Of a stretch of DNA of 64,000 bases, positions 34,373-42,825 are shown piece by piece. The notes beneath the pieces are model-generated. The model was given only the letters and a program-made list of their open reading frames with translations, was not told the origin of the DNA and did not search any database. Each line of letters opens with the position of its first letter. Within the stretch, counting starts at the first letter, position 1. Position numbers and translations under genes: made by a program. This DNA comes from Actinomadura syzygii (lineage in GTDB: Bacteria > Actinomycetota > Actinomycetes > Streptosporangiales > Streptosporangiaceae), in NCBI RefSeq assembly GCF_008085905.1, contig NZ_VSFF01000001.1, positions 620,001 through 684,000 of the forward strand, in the 5' to 3' direction.

Positions 34373-36034
34373 TCACTTCTTCCAGAGAGCGGACATAAAT
34401 GGTTCGAGTTCGTCCCAGGCGAGCCTAAGTTCACTCGGAAGAGGGAAGACATACTCGTTGTGAACATACTGGTTGAAGGTAATCGTTGACGCGCTGAACA
34501 TGCCGACACCGTCGGCAATTTTTGTGACTGCCCTCTCCACCTGCAGGCCGATTGCGCCATTGGCTCGCAGATATTTGGCTAGCTCCTTCAGCTTCTTGGC
34601 CAAAGGTGTGTTATTCTGCTGCACCTCCGACATAAGCTGATTTATTGCGATGTAATAATCAACGCTGAGTTCCACGAACACCCTCAAGCTGACTGCACAG
34701 GCGTTGGCAAAGTCGTCTACGTTCAGCCGACTGAGTTCGTGATATAGGATGTTGATCCGCGCCTGAGGTATCCAGAGCGCACAGCTAGCAGGAATAACGG
34801 AAGGCCGATCCCGCTTCAGCTTTACGCGACTCTTGGAAGCTCCTTTGGAAGTGGCTGGGTCTGTCCCGCCAGGCGGATCTGCAGGTCCGGCGGCGGTAGC
34901 GTTTTTTCCTGCGTCGCTCGTTACCTCGGTCGACTTGTTGGAGGCAGCGCCACCTGAGGCGTCGCCTACGCCAGGCGCCGCCGAGTCGTCTTCGTTCTCG
35001 GATGCATCTTGGCTCCCTACCTCACCGACCACGAGGTCCGCCAGTATCACTGGCTTATCGAATCGCTTCGCAGGATCTGGAAGGTCCCTCGAAGCGAAGC
35101 GATTGATGTAGTCTCCACGCTGCGGAGCGTGGTACACGTCCGTGACCTTGATTCTACCGCTGCGCAAGTCTAGTACAACTTTTGAAAGCCCTTTCAGGGC
35201 CTCTTCTGCAGGATAGTGTGTGTACACGATCCCTTTTATAATCTCGATTCCCAGGCGGCTCTTCACGGGGCCCGCCACCACAACCCTCTGCAGGGTCGAG
35301 ATGATCCTCTTAATATCTCCTGGCTCTGGCGGATAGAACTTGTCGACGAAGTCGATTACCTGCCCGGCAGGTGTCCTTTTAGCCAGACCACCGCGCCGAC
35401 TCCTCCATCTAGCCTGTTCATTTGAGTCCCAACCAACTAGACCGGCACCGCCGTTTTCACCGGTGTGGCGAAGTTCGATCCAGTGATCAGCATCCTCTTC
35501 TGCCTCAAAGGCGATGCACCGAAAACTCCTGACGGGGTTCTCCTTGAAGCGCTCGGAGAGTTTAAGCAGGCGCTTATATCGAGCAGGGGTCAACACGTCC
35601 GCGAGGATCTTGGGCCTCGTCAAGGCCCTAACGACCAACAAGCGACGGTTCCCTTCGAGCATTCGAAACTTTCCAGGAACGAGTTCATCGGGAACGATGA
35701 TCAGCAAGAAACTAGGGTCCATGCCGAAATCGACGATATCGTTTGCCAACTCGAACAGCTGATTTCCGAGGAGTTTCGCGAGCTCGATTTCGGTAGATCT
35801 CTGGTCGGGCTGAAGCGCACCAAGACGGGCGTTGCTCTGGTCCAGCAAGAGCTTGGAGATCGCGACATCTTTAGGCCGCGGTGTCGATGACCGGATGGCT
35901 GTCACAATGTCCTCCCTGCACTCGGTGCTCAGTTCCCACACATACTGTAACGCGATCAGATCGCTCAGACGACTGGTATTAGAGGATGGGACCTGTACAT
36001 TCCCGCGGGCATGAAAGATGGCTGGCCCTCGCAC
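34373..36034 (-). CDS. ParB/sulfiredoxin-fold protein with helical C-terminal domain
   Basis: A 553-residue protein. Near residues 60-135 it has the ParB-type nuclease/CTPase signature: ISKLLLDQSNARLG (N..R box), then LVPGKFRMLEGNRRLLVVRAL, where EGNRR corresponds to the GxRR box. A low-complexity Ala/Ser/Gly linker lies at about 340-410. The C-terminal 130 residues are helical (ARINILYHELSRL, SLRVFVELSVDYYIAINQLM) and resemble HEPN-like or related helical domains, without a clear RxxxxH motif. GTG start. It lies 10 bp upstream of the adenine methylase and shares its low GC. I infer a DNA-binding partner in a modification or defence module. Confidence 0.65.
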   Translation of the reverse strand: MRGPAIFHARGNVQVPSSNTSRLSDLIALQYVWELSTECREDIVTAIRSSTPRPKDVAISKLLLDQSNARLGALQPDQRSTEIELAKLLGNQLFELANDIVDFGMDPSFLLIIVPDELVPGKFRMLEGNRRLLVVRALTRPKILADVLTPARYKRLLKLSERFKENPVRSFRCIAFEAEEDADHWIELRHTGENGGAGLVGWDSNEQARWRSRRGGLAKRTPAGQVIDFVDKFYPPEPGDIKRIISTLQRVVVAGPVKSRLGIEIIKGIVYTHYPAEEALKGLSKVVLDLRSGRIKVTDVYHAPQRGDYINRFASRDLPDPAKRFDKPVILADLVVGEVGSQDASENEDDSAAPGVGDASGGAASNKSTEVTSDAGKNATAAGPADPPGGTDPATSKGASKSRVKLKRDRPSVIPASCALWIPQARINILYHELSRLNVDDFANACAVSLRVFVELSVDYYIAINQLMSEVQQNNTPLAKKLKELAKYLRANGAIGLQVERAVTKIADGVGMFSASTITFNQYVHNEYVFPLPSELRLAWDELEPFMSALWKK

Positions 36035-36193
36035 GGCAATCTCTCAGTACGTCCGCGTCGGTCGGCCGGGACGGGTCGGCCCGGAGAGGCCGCATGCCCG
36101 GCCCGGACCGACCGGCGGCGGCCGCGGAGCGGGCGCCCTTGAAGACGTAAGGAAAGTTCTCATCCGGCGCGGGGCTGAGGCGATGAGCTGGGT

Positions 36194-36616
36194 TTAGCTG
36201 GCTTGTTGGTTGGCTTCGTGCCGACGGCGCCAGGCTGCGCAGCGTTCTACGTAGGCCGGAAGGTGCTCTGCCTCGAAGGCTTCGGCTGACCAGTCGTCGG
36301 GGCCGACGTCGGTGGCGGTGGCGCAGGCGTACGTCCAGCCGTGGCGGCCGTCGACCAAGTCGATTCGAACCAGCTCGTACACCGGGTCTTCGAAGGCGTC
36401 CAGGACGCGCCATTCGTCTGGGGTCAACCCGGTCAGGAGGTGGCCCAGTGCGGTGTCGTCTGCGGGGATGAGGCCGGGGTAGACGCGTTCGGGGAGGGTG
36501 GCGACGCGCCAGCCTTTGGCGGCGGCGGGTTCGTGATCGGGGACGCGGTCGATGAGGGCGAACAAGACCTCAGGGAACTGGAGGCTTCCGTAGACGAACA
36601 GGGCCTCCGGGTCCAC
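36194..36616 (-). CDS. gamma-glutamylcyclotransferase-like (GGCT/AIG2) protein
   Basis: A 140-residue protein with the GGCT-fold signature LFVYGSLQFPEVL at its start, then GWRVATLPERVYPGLIPADD, a DEWRVLDAFEDPVYELVRIDL stretch containing the acidic position expected of the catalytic Glu, and a C-terminal helix. These enzymes cyclise gamma-glutamyl amines or dipeptides. The GTG at 36616 is preferred: AGGA lies 8 bp upstream and the family motif begins directly; an ATG at 36683 would lengthen the overlap with the upstream gene. Last gene of a three-gene minus-strand operon. Confidence 0.7.
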   Translation of the reverse strand: MDPEALFVYGSLQFPEVLFALIDRVPDHEPAAAKGWRVATLPERVYPGLIPADDTALGHLLTGLTPDEWRVLDAFEDPVYELVRIDLVDGRHGWTYACATATDVGPDDWSAEAFEAEHLPAYVERCAAWRRRHEANQQAS

Positions 36617-37751
36617 CGATAGGCGGTCCTGCTGGCCAGAGGGCCGCGAGTTCAGTTGGGGTGATCGGGGCTCGGTATGCGGCATGGAGAACCTCCCGGG
36701 ACACCTTAACGTCCGCCTCGGCGAGGGCCGCGAACCAGTCGAGCCCTGCCGGATAGGACCACATGTAGCTGCGGTGTTGGGGGTTGGTGCCACGGTCGGC
36801 GAGGTATCCGGCAATGGTCTTGTCGGTCCACCAGGGCACGGCGGTTTTGACGTAGTCGGCGCAGTCGATGGCCGGTGTGCCGTCGTTGAGCGCTCGGTGG
36901 ATCTGGGCGAGGACGAGTTGGGTGTAGTGGGCGAGTCGGACGCGGGCGATGAGCACCTTGTCATCGGGGAGTAGGAAGAGCGGCCATGCCTGGGCGAGAC
37001 CTTCGAGCATGACTTGCTGGGGGGCGTGGACGCTGAGTAGGCGTATCCACGGAACGTCTTGGGCGGCGGCTGCCGCGGTGAGGCTCGCGCTTTGGAGGCC
37101 GTGGCCGAGTACCTCGTGTAGGGCGAATTGGCGGGCGCCCGCTTGGGTGAACTCAACGTTGGGAAGGTTGAGGCGCAGGCGGACGTTCTGCCCGGCTCCG
37201 TCCAGCCAGTACGCCCAGTAGGCGTCTACTTCTGTGGTCTCGATGGTCAGCGTGTAGGGCGCGGTGCTGCCGGTGGCCTGGCGGACGGCGGACTCTAGTT
37301 CTTCGGCGGCCTGACGGATGGCGTCCGGGGCTTCGCTGACGTCCAGGACGCCTTCGGCTTGGCGAAGGTCGGAGTTGGTGCGGGTGCCCCAGGTGATGCC
37401 GAGGTCGGCAAGGGCGGTGCGGGCCTGCTCGGCGCGGTCGGCTAGGTACTGCTCGGGCCATCCGGCGGTGCCGCATCCCTGGGTTGCGGTGACGTAGTCG
37501 CTGAGCGGGCGGTGTTCGCCGAGGAGGGCTCCGAGGTAGGCCAGATCTGCGTCAAGGCGGGTCGCCAGTGGGCCGGTTGCGGCGGGACGGAGTTCGGCAA
37601 GCTTGCGGTAGACCGTGAGCCGGTCGGGGGCCGGCGCCGGGGCCGGGCCGCCAGGGTGACAGTCGAAGTCGATGATCGGTGCTTCACCGCGGTTGACCTC
37701 GTGGGCGTCCCACGCTCGGAGAACCGTTTCTATCTCGTCACGCAGACTCAT
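36570..37751 (-). CDS. putative metallopeptidase with HEVLGH motif
   Basis: A 393-residue protein with no signal peptide. HEVLGH at 212-217 is the spaced zinc motif HExxxH known from dipeptidyl peptidase III (M49, HELLGH) and seen in some DUF885-like proteins; a downstream Glu in LEGLAQAW (about 249-256) could be the third ligand. The protein is much shorter than true M49 enzymes and otherwise unlike them as far as I can see, so only a gluzincin-like zinc protein can be claimed. It overlaps the preceding XRE gene by 14 bp and the following GGCT gene by 47 bp. Confidence 0.6.
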   Translation of the reverse strand: MSLRDEIETVLRAWDAHEVNRGEAPIIDFDCHPGGPAPAPAPDRLTVYRKLAELRPAATGPLATRLDADLAYLGALLGEHRPLSDYVTATQGCGTAGWPEQYLADRAEQARTALADLGITWGTRTNSDLRQAEGVLDVSEAPDAIRQAAEELESAVRQATGSTAPYTLTIETTEVDAYWAYWLDGAGQNVRLRLNLPNVEFTQAGARQFALHEVLGHGLQSASLTAAAAAQDVPWIRLLSVHAPQQVMLEGLAQAWPLFLLPDDKVLIARVRLAHYTQLVLAQIHRALNDGTPAIDCADYVKTAVPWWTDKTIAGYLADRGTNPQHRSYMWSYPAGLDWFAALAEADVKVSREVLHAAYRAPITPTELAALWPAGPPIGGPGGPVRLRKPPVP

Positions 37752-38838
37752 GTGGGACGTCCCATCGCAGAGTGATGGCCTGGTTCGGGCGAAGGTAGTT
37801 GCGGGTCAAGGTCATTACGATGTCGTCGCCTTCGTAGTCCCATACGAGGTCATCCTCGGCGGAGTTCTCCGAGCCGTCCGGGTGCTCTTCGGACGCGGTA
37901 CAGCGCAAGAGCTGCCCGGCGCCACGGTGGCGGACACGCAGCGTGTAGTGGCGCAGGTATCGCGGGATGGCTTGGCGCCAGTAGTGGTCTTCGACGAATT
38001 GTCCGCCGCTGACCGTGAATGCGATCGTGGTCGATTCTCCGGGTTGGATCGGCGGGGAGATCTGACATGCGAACTTCGACAGGTTCGCGGTGTCGTGAAT
38101 GCGTTGGATCATGATGCGCCGTTCGGAGTCGGCGTTCGGGACAATCGTGAGGCGCTTCTCGGTGTTCTCGAACCAGACTTCCCGAGCAAGCCTGGTCATC
38201 GGCTTGTCGCTGAGGTTGAGCAACTGATGCCGGTAGATCAGTTGCGACCATCCGTCTTGGCCGATGTCGAGGTCTGCCGTCATCGACAGCTCAACGATGT
38301 TGCCGGAGAGCGCCGCCAGCTGGGTCGTCTCCTCCTCGTCGAGGCGTAGCACCTGCTGCAACTCCAACAGGCGTCGGCCAAGCTTCCGCGCCTCATCGCT
38401 GACGCCCTCGACCGTGTCGACCAGCGCGGGCGCGACGGTGGCGGGCGGCGTCCTCGCCATCCCCCATTCCACTTCCCCGGCCGGTGTCTGAAGCCTCTCA
38501 TCAATGGCGGCGAGAAGGTCCTTGGCCTGCGCCGGAGCGTCCACGGGGATGGCCGCGGGACCCTGGGGCGGCGGCTGCTCGTCGGTGACGCGCTCGAACA
38601 GTTGCTCCGCCGTCCAACCAGGGAACATCTTCTCCAGAACGCGGCAATGGTCGGCGTAGGGAAGACCCTTCAGCTCGCCCGACATCCATCGGTGGAGCTG
38701 GGCGCGACTCGGGGCTTGGCCGACCAACACGGGATCAACCTTGCGGGCCGCCTTGTCATATTCGGCCACGAATGTCCGGTGCGTCTGCCAATGACGTTCC
38801 TGGATCAGGGCCTTTAGCCGCACTGATGAAGTGGTCAT
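37738..38838 (-). CDS. XRE-type regulator with large C-terminal domain
   Basis: A 366-residue protein. The N-terminal 80 residues include a helix-turn-helix region (TFVAEYDKAARKV, then APSRAQLHRWMSGELKGLPY, HCRVLEKMFPGWT) typical of actinomycete regulators that precede small-gene clusters. A linker and a coiled segment (about 140-180) lead to a beta-rich C-terminal domain (185-360) of unknown ligand. Such proteins often head operons with metabolic enzymes and face divergent small genes, exactly the arrangement here with the 39058-40250 genes on the other side. Confidence 0.65.
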   Translation of the reverse strand: MTTSSVRLKALIQERHWQTHRTFVAEYDKAARKVDPVLVGQAPSRAQLHRWMSGELKGLPYADHCRVLEKMFPGWTAEQLFERVTDEQPPPQGPAAIPVDAPAQAKDLLAAIDERLQTPAGEVEWGMARTPPATVAPALVDTVEGVSDEARKLGRRLLELQQVLRLDEEETTQLAALSGNIVELSMTADLDIGQDGWSQLIYRHQLLNLSDKPMTRLAREVWFENTEKRLTIVPNADSERRIMIQRIHDTANLSKFACQISPPIQPGESTTIAFTVSGGQFVEDHYWRQAIPRYLRHYTLRVRHRGAGQLLRCTASEEHPDGSENSAEDDLVWDYEGDDIVMTLTRNYLRPNQAITLRWDVPHESA

Positions 38839-39057
38839 CTTCGCCCTTCCGACAGGCCGAAGTTAGCACGAGACGCGACACAGACGAGACGAGACGAGTA
38901 CAAGGCGCACGAGAAGCGTCACGCTCGGTATCGCGACGCGACATGTCTCCCCGCGAAAGTCGTAGGTGTGATCGACAGCGGGACCGGCGAAACGGCGAGG
39001 GCGGACCAGTTCCGTCGCTCCGGATCACCGGCCCCGTTCCCACCAAAGGGCGAACCG

Positions 39058-39336
39058 ATGGAAACGACGATGTCGCTAGAGCTGGAGTTGCTCTCTGAGC
39101 TGCGAGGCGCACTCACTGAGCACGAGATCCAATCCGAGGTGAAGGAGGACGTTGCAGGGCTCGCTGTGCACACCGACGCACCCGGCGTCTACCTCTGGAT
39201 CTTCGTCAGCTTCACCGGCCGATTCTTCTCCTGGGCCCGAGGCAACCACCAGCACCCGGTGAACGACATGCCTGGTGCCGCGCGCCGCATCGCCACCCAC
39301 GTCCAGGGCCTGCACCTGCTGGGGGACAGCGAGTGA
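39058..39336 (+). CDS. small island protein 1
   Basis: A 92-residue soluble protein (LELELLSELRGALTEHEIQ, then VYLWIFVSFTGRFFSWARGN). An actinomycete family that accompanies XRE-type regulators; function unknown. ATG follows AAAGGG. First gene of a tight plus-strand run divergent from the XRE operon; 32 bp to the next gene. Confidence 0.6.
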   Translation: METTMSLELELLSELRGALTEHEIQSEVKEDVAGLAVHTDAPGVYLWIFVSFTGRFFSWARGNHQHPVNDMPGAARRIATHVQGLHLLGDSE

Positions 39337-39368
39337 TGGCCGGCGCGGCCTGAGAGGAGCAAGTTCGA

Positions 39369-39629
39369 ATGAAGACTCCGGCGATGGAGATGCGCGCCCA
39401 GGCTGAGGACCGGGCACTGCGTCGGCTCCGGGAGGAGTTCACCGGTCACCGGATCTGGCGGGCTCAGCGGTCGGACGGCAGTCCTGGCGAATGGGTGGCG
39501 ACGCTGCATGACCCGGCTGCCGGGGTTGATGCGACGGTGATCTGTCGTGACTCGGAGGAGTTGCGTGTGGCGCTGGTGCACGAGCGGCAGCGCGCGGCGG
39601 GGCGTCCGGTCGTGAAGAGGGCTTGGTGA
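39369..39629 (+). CDS. small island protein 2
   Basis: An 86-residue protein with a helical N-terminal half (AEDRALRRLREEFTGHRIWRA) and a strand-rich second half (WVATLHDPAAGVDATVICRD). I do not recognise a function. AGGAGC precedes the ATG and its stop overlaps the next start (TGATG), so it is translated with its neighbours. Confidence 0.6.
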   Translation: MKTPAMEMRAQAEDRALRRLREEFTGHRIWRAQRSDGSPGEWVATLHDPAAGVDATVICRDSEELRVALVHERQRAAGRPVVKRAW

Positions 39630-40048
39630 TGGTGGTGTGGACTCCCCCACTGTCACCTCATAGGGCCGCCCCAGAGGATGGGGCGGTCCAAGGGGAGGCT
39701 GAGGCGGCGTGGTGGGTGCTTGTCCCCCCGGCTGCACCCGCTGCGCTGCCTCGGCCCCTCACCGCACGCCGACACCTCAACCGCCTCGACCGGGCGCTGC
39801 GACGGCAGGGCTGGGTTACTGAACGCCGGTACGCCGAAGCGGTACCGCTGCTGCGCGTCCACTCCCCGGACATGCCCTTCGTCGGCGAAAGCGTCTGCGT
39901 GGTCGGCGGGGACGGCGGCTGGTGGTTCCGGTTCAGCACCGGGACCCTGCTCGCGCCCTGCTCACAGATGAACCTGGCGGTGTGGCAGGTCACGGCGCTG
40001 CTGGCCGCCGCGGGGCTCGGCGGCGGAACCGTCCCACTGGACGAATGA
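39629..40048 (+). CDS. small island protein 3
   Basis: A 139-residue protein, Ala/Pro-rich to about residue 45, then RHLNRLDRALRRQGWVTERRY and a strand-rich core (VCVVGGDGGWWFRFSTGTLLAPCSQ). No assigned function. The ATG at 39629 overlaps the previous stop; in-frame TTG and GTG codons just upstream are alternatives. Confidence 0.55.
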   Translation: MVVWTPPLSPHRAAPEDGAVQGEAEAAWWVLVPPAAPAALPRPLTARRHLNRLDRALRRQGWVTERRYAEAVPLLRVHSPDMPFVGESVCVVGGDGGWWFRFSTGTLLAPCSQMNLAVWQVTALLAAAGLGGGTVPLDE

Positions 40049-40248
40049 CCTCTGATGGACGCCCGGGCCGCCGCTGTGGAGGAGATCAGCCAGCGGTTCG
40101 GGGTCCCGTGTTGGATCGGGCGTCACACCGGTAGCTATTGGGCGCTGGTGCTCGGTAGTCACGGGTGGCGGCTGGTGGAGGCGCTGACGGTTCGAGAGCG
40201 CTCGATGCTGCTCGCGAGCGCGGCTCTTCGTTCCATGCGATCCCAGCG

Positions 40249-40403
40249 GCGCTGGTGCCGGTGGCCTAATTGCACGCTAATTGCACGGCACCCGCCAACG
40301 GGGGAAACGATCAAGGCCCAGGTTTCGGGGATCTATCCCCTGGCCTGGGCCTTTGTGGTGGGAGCGGGTGACGGGAATCGAACCCGCGCTGTCAGCTTGG
40401 GAA
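40249..40403 (+). repeat. 154-bp direct repeat, right copy, ending in tRNA-Gly
   Basis: Second copy of 30486-30639, with the integrase-tail fragment, the CTAATTGCACG pair (40266-40287), terminator (40313-40353) and the tRNA 3' half. Here the tRNA is complete, so this is the reconstituted end of the island. Confidence 0.8.
40313..40353. terminator. terminator beside tRNA-Gly
   Basis: AAGGCCCAGG and CCTGGGCCTT arms with an inner GGGGAT/ATCCCC stem, followed by T on one side. It lies 10 bp downstream of the tRNA (minus strand) and probably ends its transcript. Confidence 0.6.
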
Positions 40404-40433
40404 GCTGAAGTTCTACCATTGAACTACACCCGC
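40363..40433 (-). tRNA. tRNA-Gly (anticodon CCC)
   Basis: 71 nt on the minus strand fold as a cloverleaf: acceptor GCGGGTG/CACCCGC, D arm GTTC...GAAC, anticodon stem TCAGC/GCTGA with loop TTCCCAA giving CCC, T arm GCGGGTTCGATTCCCGT, discriminator U73. CCA is not encoded. It serves as the integration target of the island to its left. Confidence 0.95.
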
Positions 40434-40514
40434 GTGGGGAGGCTTGGGGCCTCCCATGTTGTGAGTACTGTACCGGAAGTCGGTGCGGGCGTGGTCGTGG
40501 GATAGCGTTTCGGG

Positions 40515-41090
40515 GTGCTGCTCTCCGATCGTGACATCAGGGCCGAGCTCGAATCAGGGCGGGTGAAGATCGACCCGTGTGAGCCGGAGATGGTCCAGCC
40601 GTCCAGTGTGGACGTGAGGCTCGACCGGTACTTCCGGGTGTTCGAAAACCACAAGTATCCGCACATCGACCCTGCCGTGGAGCAGCGGGATCTGACGCGG
40701 CTGGTGGAGGTGGACGCCGATGAGGCGTTCGTCCTGCATCCGGGGGAGTTCGTGCTCGCCTCGACGTACGAGGTGTTCGGGCTGCCGGACGATCTCGCGG
40801 CGAGGCTGGAGGGGAAGTCAAGCCTGGGACGGCTCGGGCTGCTCACGCACTCGACCGCCGGGTGGATCGACCCCGGGTTCTCCGGGCACGTGACGTTGGA
40901 GCTGTCAAACGTCGCGACGCTGCCGATCAAGCTGTGGCCGGGGATGAAGATCGGGCAGATGTGCCTGTTCAGGACGAGTTCGCCGACCGAGTTCCCCTAT
41001 GGGTCTGAGCGGTACGGGTCGCGGTATCAGGACCAGCGGGGGCCGACGCCGTCGCGGTCCTATCTGAACTTTCATCGCACCAAGGTGTAG
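40515..41090 (+). CDS. dcd: dCTP deaminase
   Basis: A 191-residue enzyme of the dCTP deaminase/dUTPase family: [21 protein letters not shown] at the start, [11 protein letters not shown], the catalytic core [11 protein letters not shown], then [19 protein letters not shown] and [16 protein letters not shown]. The length and [15 protein letters not shown] end are typical of actinobacterial Dcd, some of which are bifunctional to dUMP. GTG start at 40515. It supplies dUMP for thymidylate synthesis. Its stop directly abuts that of the convergent ZIP gene. Confidence 0.95.
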   Translation: MLLSDRDIRAELESGRVKIDPCEPEMVQPSSVDVRLDRYFRVFENHKYPHIDPAVEQRDLTRLVEVDADEAFVLHPGEFVLASTYEVFGLPDDLAARLEGKSSLGRLGLLTHSTAGWIDPGFSGHVTLELSNVATLPIKLWPGMKIGQMCLFRTSSPTEFPYGSERYGSRYQDQRGPTPSRSYLNFHRTKV

Positions 41091-41849
41091 TCAGTGCGCC
41101 AGGCCCACGCTGAACAGGACGGCCGCTAGGCCGAGGCCCGTTGCGCACAGGGTCAGTACGCGCGGGTGGACGCTGTGCGCCTCCGGGAGGATCTCGGCGG
41201 CGGACAGGTACAGGAGCACCCCGGCGAAGAACCCCAGGTAGGGGGCTAGGACGGCCTCTGGCACGCGGGCGAGCGTCCCGATCGCGGCTCCCGCGATGGG
41301 GGCGGCGGCGTCCGCGACCAGCAGCAGGACGGCGGGCCGCCGGTCGCGGCGGTTCAGCGACGCGGCCGTGAACGTGTTGAAGCCGTCCGCGAAGTCGTGC
41401 GTGACGACGGCGAGCGCGACGAACGCGCCGACCTCCGTCCCGGACTGGAAGCCGAGCCCGATGCTGAGGCCGTCCACGAGGCTGTGCACGACCAGTGCGG
41501 ACGCGGCGAGCAGCCCGGCCGTGCGGCCGGTCCCGGACGGGACGGCGGGGGAATGGGCGTGGACGTGCGGGGCGTACTCGTCCTCGTGCGCCCGGTGGAC
41601 GGCCACCGCCTGCTCGACGACGTGCAGCAGCAGGAACCCGACGGCGAAGCCGATCATGGGCGTGGGGACGCCGAGCAGGTCGTGCCGCGCCATCTCCAGC
41701 GACTGGGGGACGAGGTCGAACGCGACGACGCCGAGCATCAGGCCGCCCGCCAGCCCGAGGACGAGGTGCCGGTGGTCGCGGACCCGCATCGCCGTCAGCC
41801 CCCCGGCGAGCGTCATCAGGAACGCGAGGACGGACACCAGCACGGCCAT
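41091..41849 (-). CDS. ZIP-family metal transporter
   Basis: A 252-residue membrane protein with about eight helices. A His-rich cytosolic loop (HRAHEDEYAPHVHAHSP, about 112-128) and metal-site helices (VVHSLVDGLSIGLGF and VTHDFADGFNTFTA) identify the ZIP family, which imports zinc or other divalent metals. It is convergent with dcd and its 3' end abuts it without a visible terminator. No metal-dependent operator is evident upstream. Confidence 0.85.
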   Translation of the reverse strand: MAVLVSVLAFLMTLAGGLTAMRVRDHRHLVLGLAGGLMLGVVAFDLVPQSLEMARHDLLGVPTPMIGFAVGFLLLHVVEQAVAVHRAHEDEYAPHVHAHSPAVPSGTGRTAGLLAASALVVHSLVDGLSIGLGFQSGTEVGAFVALAVVTHDFADGFNTFTAASLNRRDRRPAVLLLVADAAAPIAGAAIGTLARVPEAVLAPYLGFFAGVLLYLSAAEILPEAHSVHPRVLTLCATGLGLAAVLFSVGLAH

Positions 41850-41905
41850 TCCTGGGTCTTACCAGGACATCCCCCGCCGCAACCTTCGGCGCGCCGCGCC
41901 CGCGC

Positions 41906-42673
41906 TCAGTCCAGCAAGGCGGAGTCGATCACGGATCCGGCGGGCGGCGCCTTGACGGTCACCGGCTGCCCGTACTCGACGTACTCGAGCCGGTCCTCCC
42001 GTCCGCCCTCCATGAGCAGCACGTACGGAGGACCCTGCGTCGCGATCTGGATCTTGTCCCCCGCCGAGTCGCTGAGCACCACGGTGGGAACGTCGCCGAC
42101 CTTGCCCGCGCCCTCCTTCCGCCATCCCCTGCCGCTCTTCACCGCCTCGTTGAGGAGGGTCGTCTTGTTCGCGAAGGCCGCGAGATCGCGGAAGTCGGCG
42201 TCGCCGGTCGTCGTCTTGACGTACTTGCCGGAGAAGAGCTGGGCGGCCCCCTTGCCGCCGACCGACTTCCAGAACCTGTCGTTGCCGGACAGGTAGACGA
42301 CCTTGCCGATCACGGTGAGTCCGACGCGCTCGGAGCCCTGCCGCATCGAGCCGGTCACCTTCGTCTTCCCCTCGAAACGGAAGTCGATCTTGTACTTCTC
42401 GCCGTCCTCGACCTGGCCGCGCAGCCGCACGTACCGCGCGGACGCCGTCGCCGCGCGGGCGCGGGCGAAGATCTGGGCCGGTTTCAGGGTCGCGATCCCG
42501 TTGTCCGTCGCGGTCGGCGACGGCGACGCCGACGCGGAAGGCGAGGCGGACGCCCCCGCGGTGGCCGCCTCCTTCTTCGCGCCGTCCGACTCCCCGGCCG
42601 GTCCGCATCCGGTGGCGAACGCGAGCGTCAGGACGAGCGCCGCCGGAATCCCCGCCCGTAGATGGTGATGCAC
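41906..42673 (-). CDS. lipoprotein, LppX/LprG-like fold possible
   Basis: A 255-residue lipoprotein: signal peptide with lipobox LAFATGC (Cys near residue 22), a Ser/Ala/Pro linker and a beta-rich domain (YVRLRGQVEDGEKYKIDFRFEG, VIGKVVYLSGNDRFWKSVGG) resembling the LolA/LppX-like lipoproteins of actinobacteria that carry lipids. GTG start at 42673 chosen for the GGGGA ribosome site; the frame upstream to 42751 is not signal-like. It is divergent from the SARP gene. Confidence 0.7.
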   Translation of the reverse strand: MHHHLRAGIPAALVLTLAFATGCGPAGESDGAKKEAATAGASASPSASASPSPTATDNGIATLKPAQIFARARAATASARYVRLRGQVEDGEKYKIDFRFEGKTKVTGSMRQGSERVGLTVIGKVVYLSGNDRFWKSVGGKGAAQLFSGKYVKTTTGDADFRDLAAFANKTTLLNEAVKSGRGWRKEGAGKVGDVPTVVLSDSAGDKIQIATQGPPYVLLMEGGREDRLEYVEYGQPVTVKAPPAGSVIDSALLD

Positions 42674-42825
42674 CGAGGTCCCCTTTCGTTGCGTATCGGA
42701 GCAAGCCCCCGATGTCCCGGAAAATCCTGCTGTGCGGCGGTGCGGAATCACTGTCGGTATGCTGCGGTCACTGCGGCCCGGCTGCGGAACGACGGCGGTG
42801 GCGCCGGAGGCGGAGGCGTTTGGGG

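Larger units (their letters stand above)
40055..40408 (+). pseudogene. small island protein 4, 3' end replaced by the att repeat
   Basis: The first 63 or so residues (VEEISQRFGVPCWIGRHTGSYWALVLG, then LTVRERSML) read as a genuine gene continuing the small-protein operon. From about 40249 the frame enters the direct repeat and encodes the integrase tail sequence (RWCRWPNCTLIARH), then reads through the terminator into the tRNA. The native C terminus is therefore lost, and the junction records an old recombination event. Confidence 0.6.

Noticed and set aside
34373..36034. Plasmid partition gene parB
   Set aside because: No parA partner or centromere-like repeats; the protein is longer, with an unrelated helical C terminus, and is coupled to a methylase.
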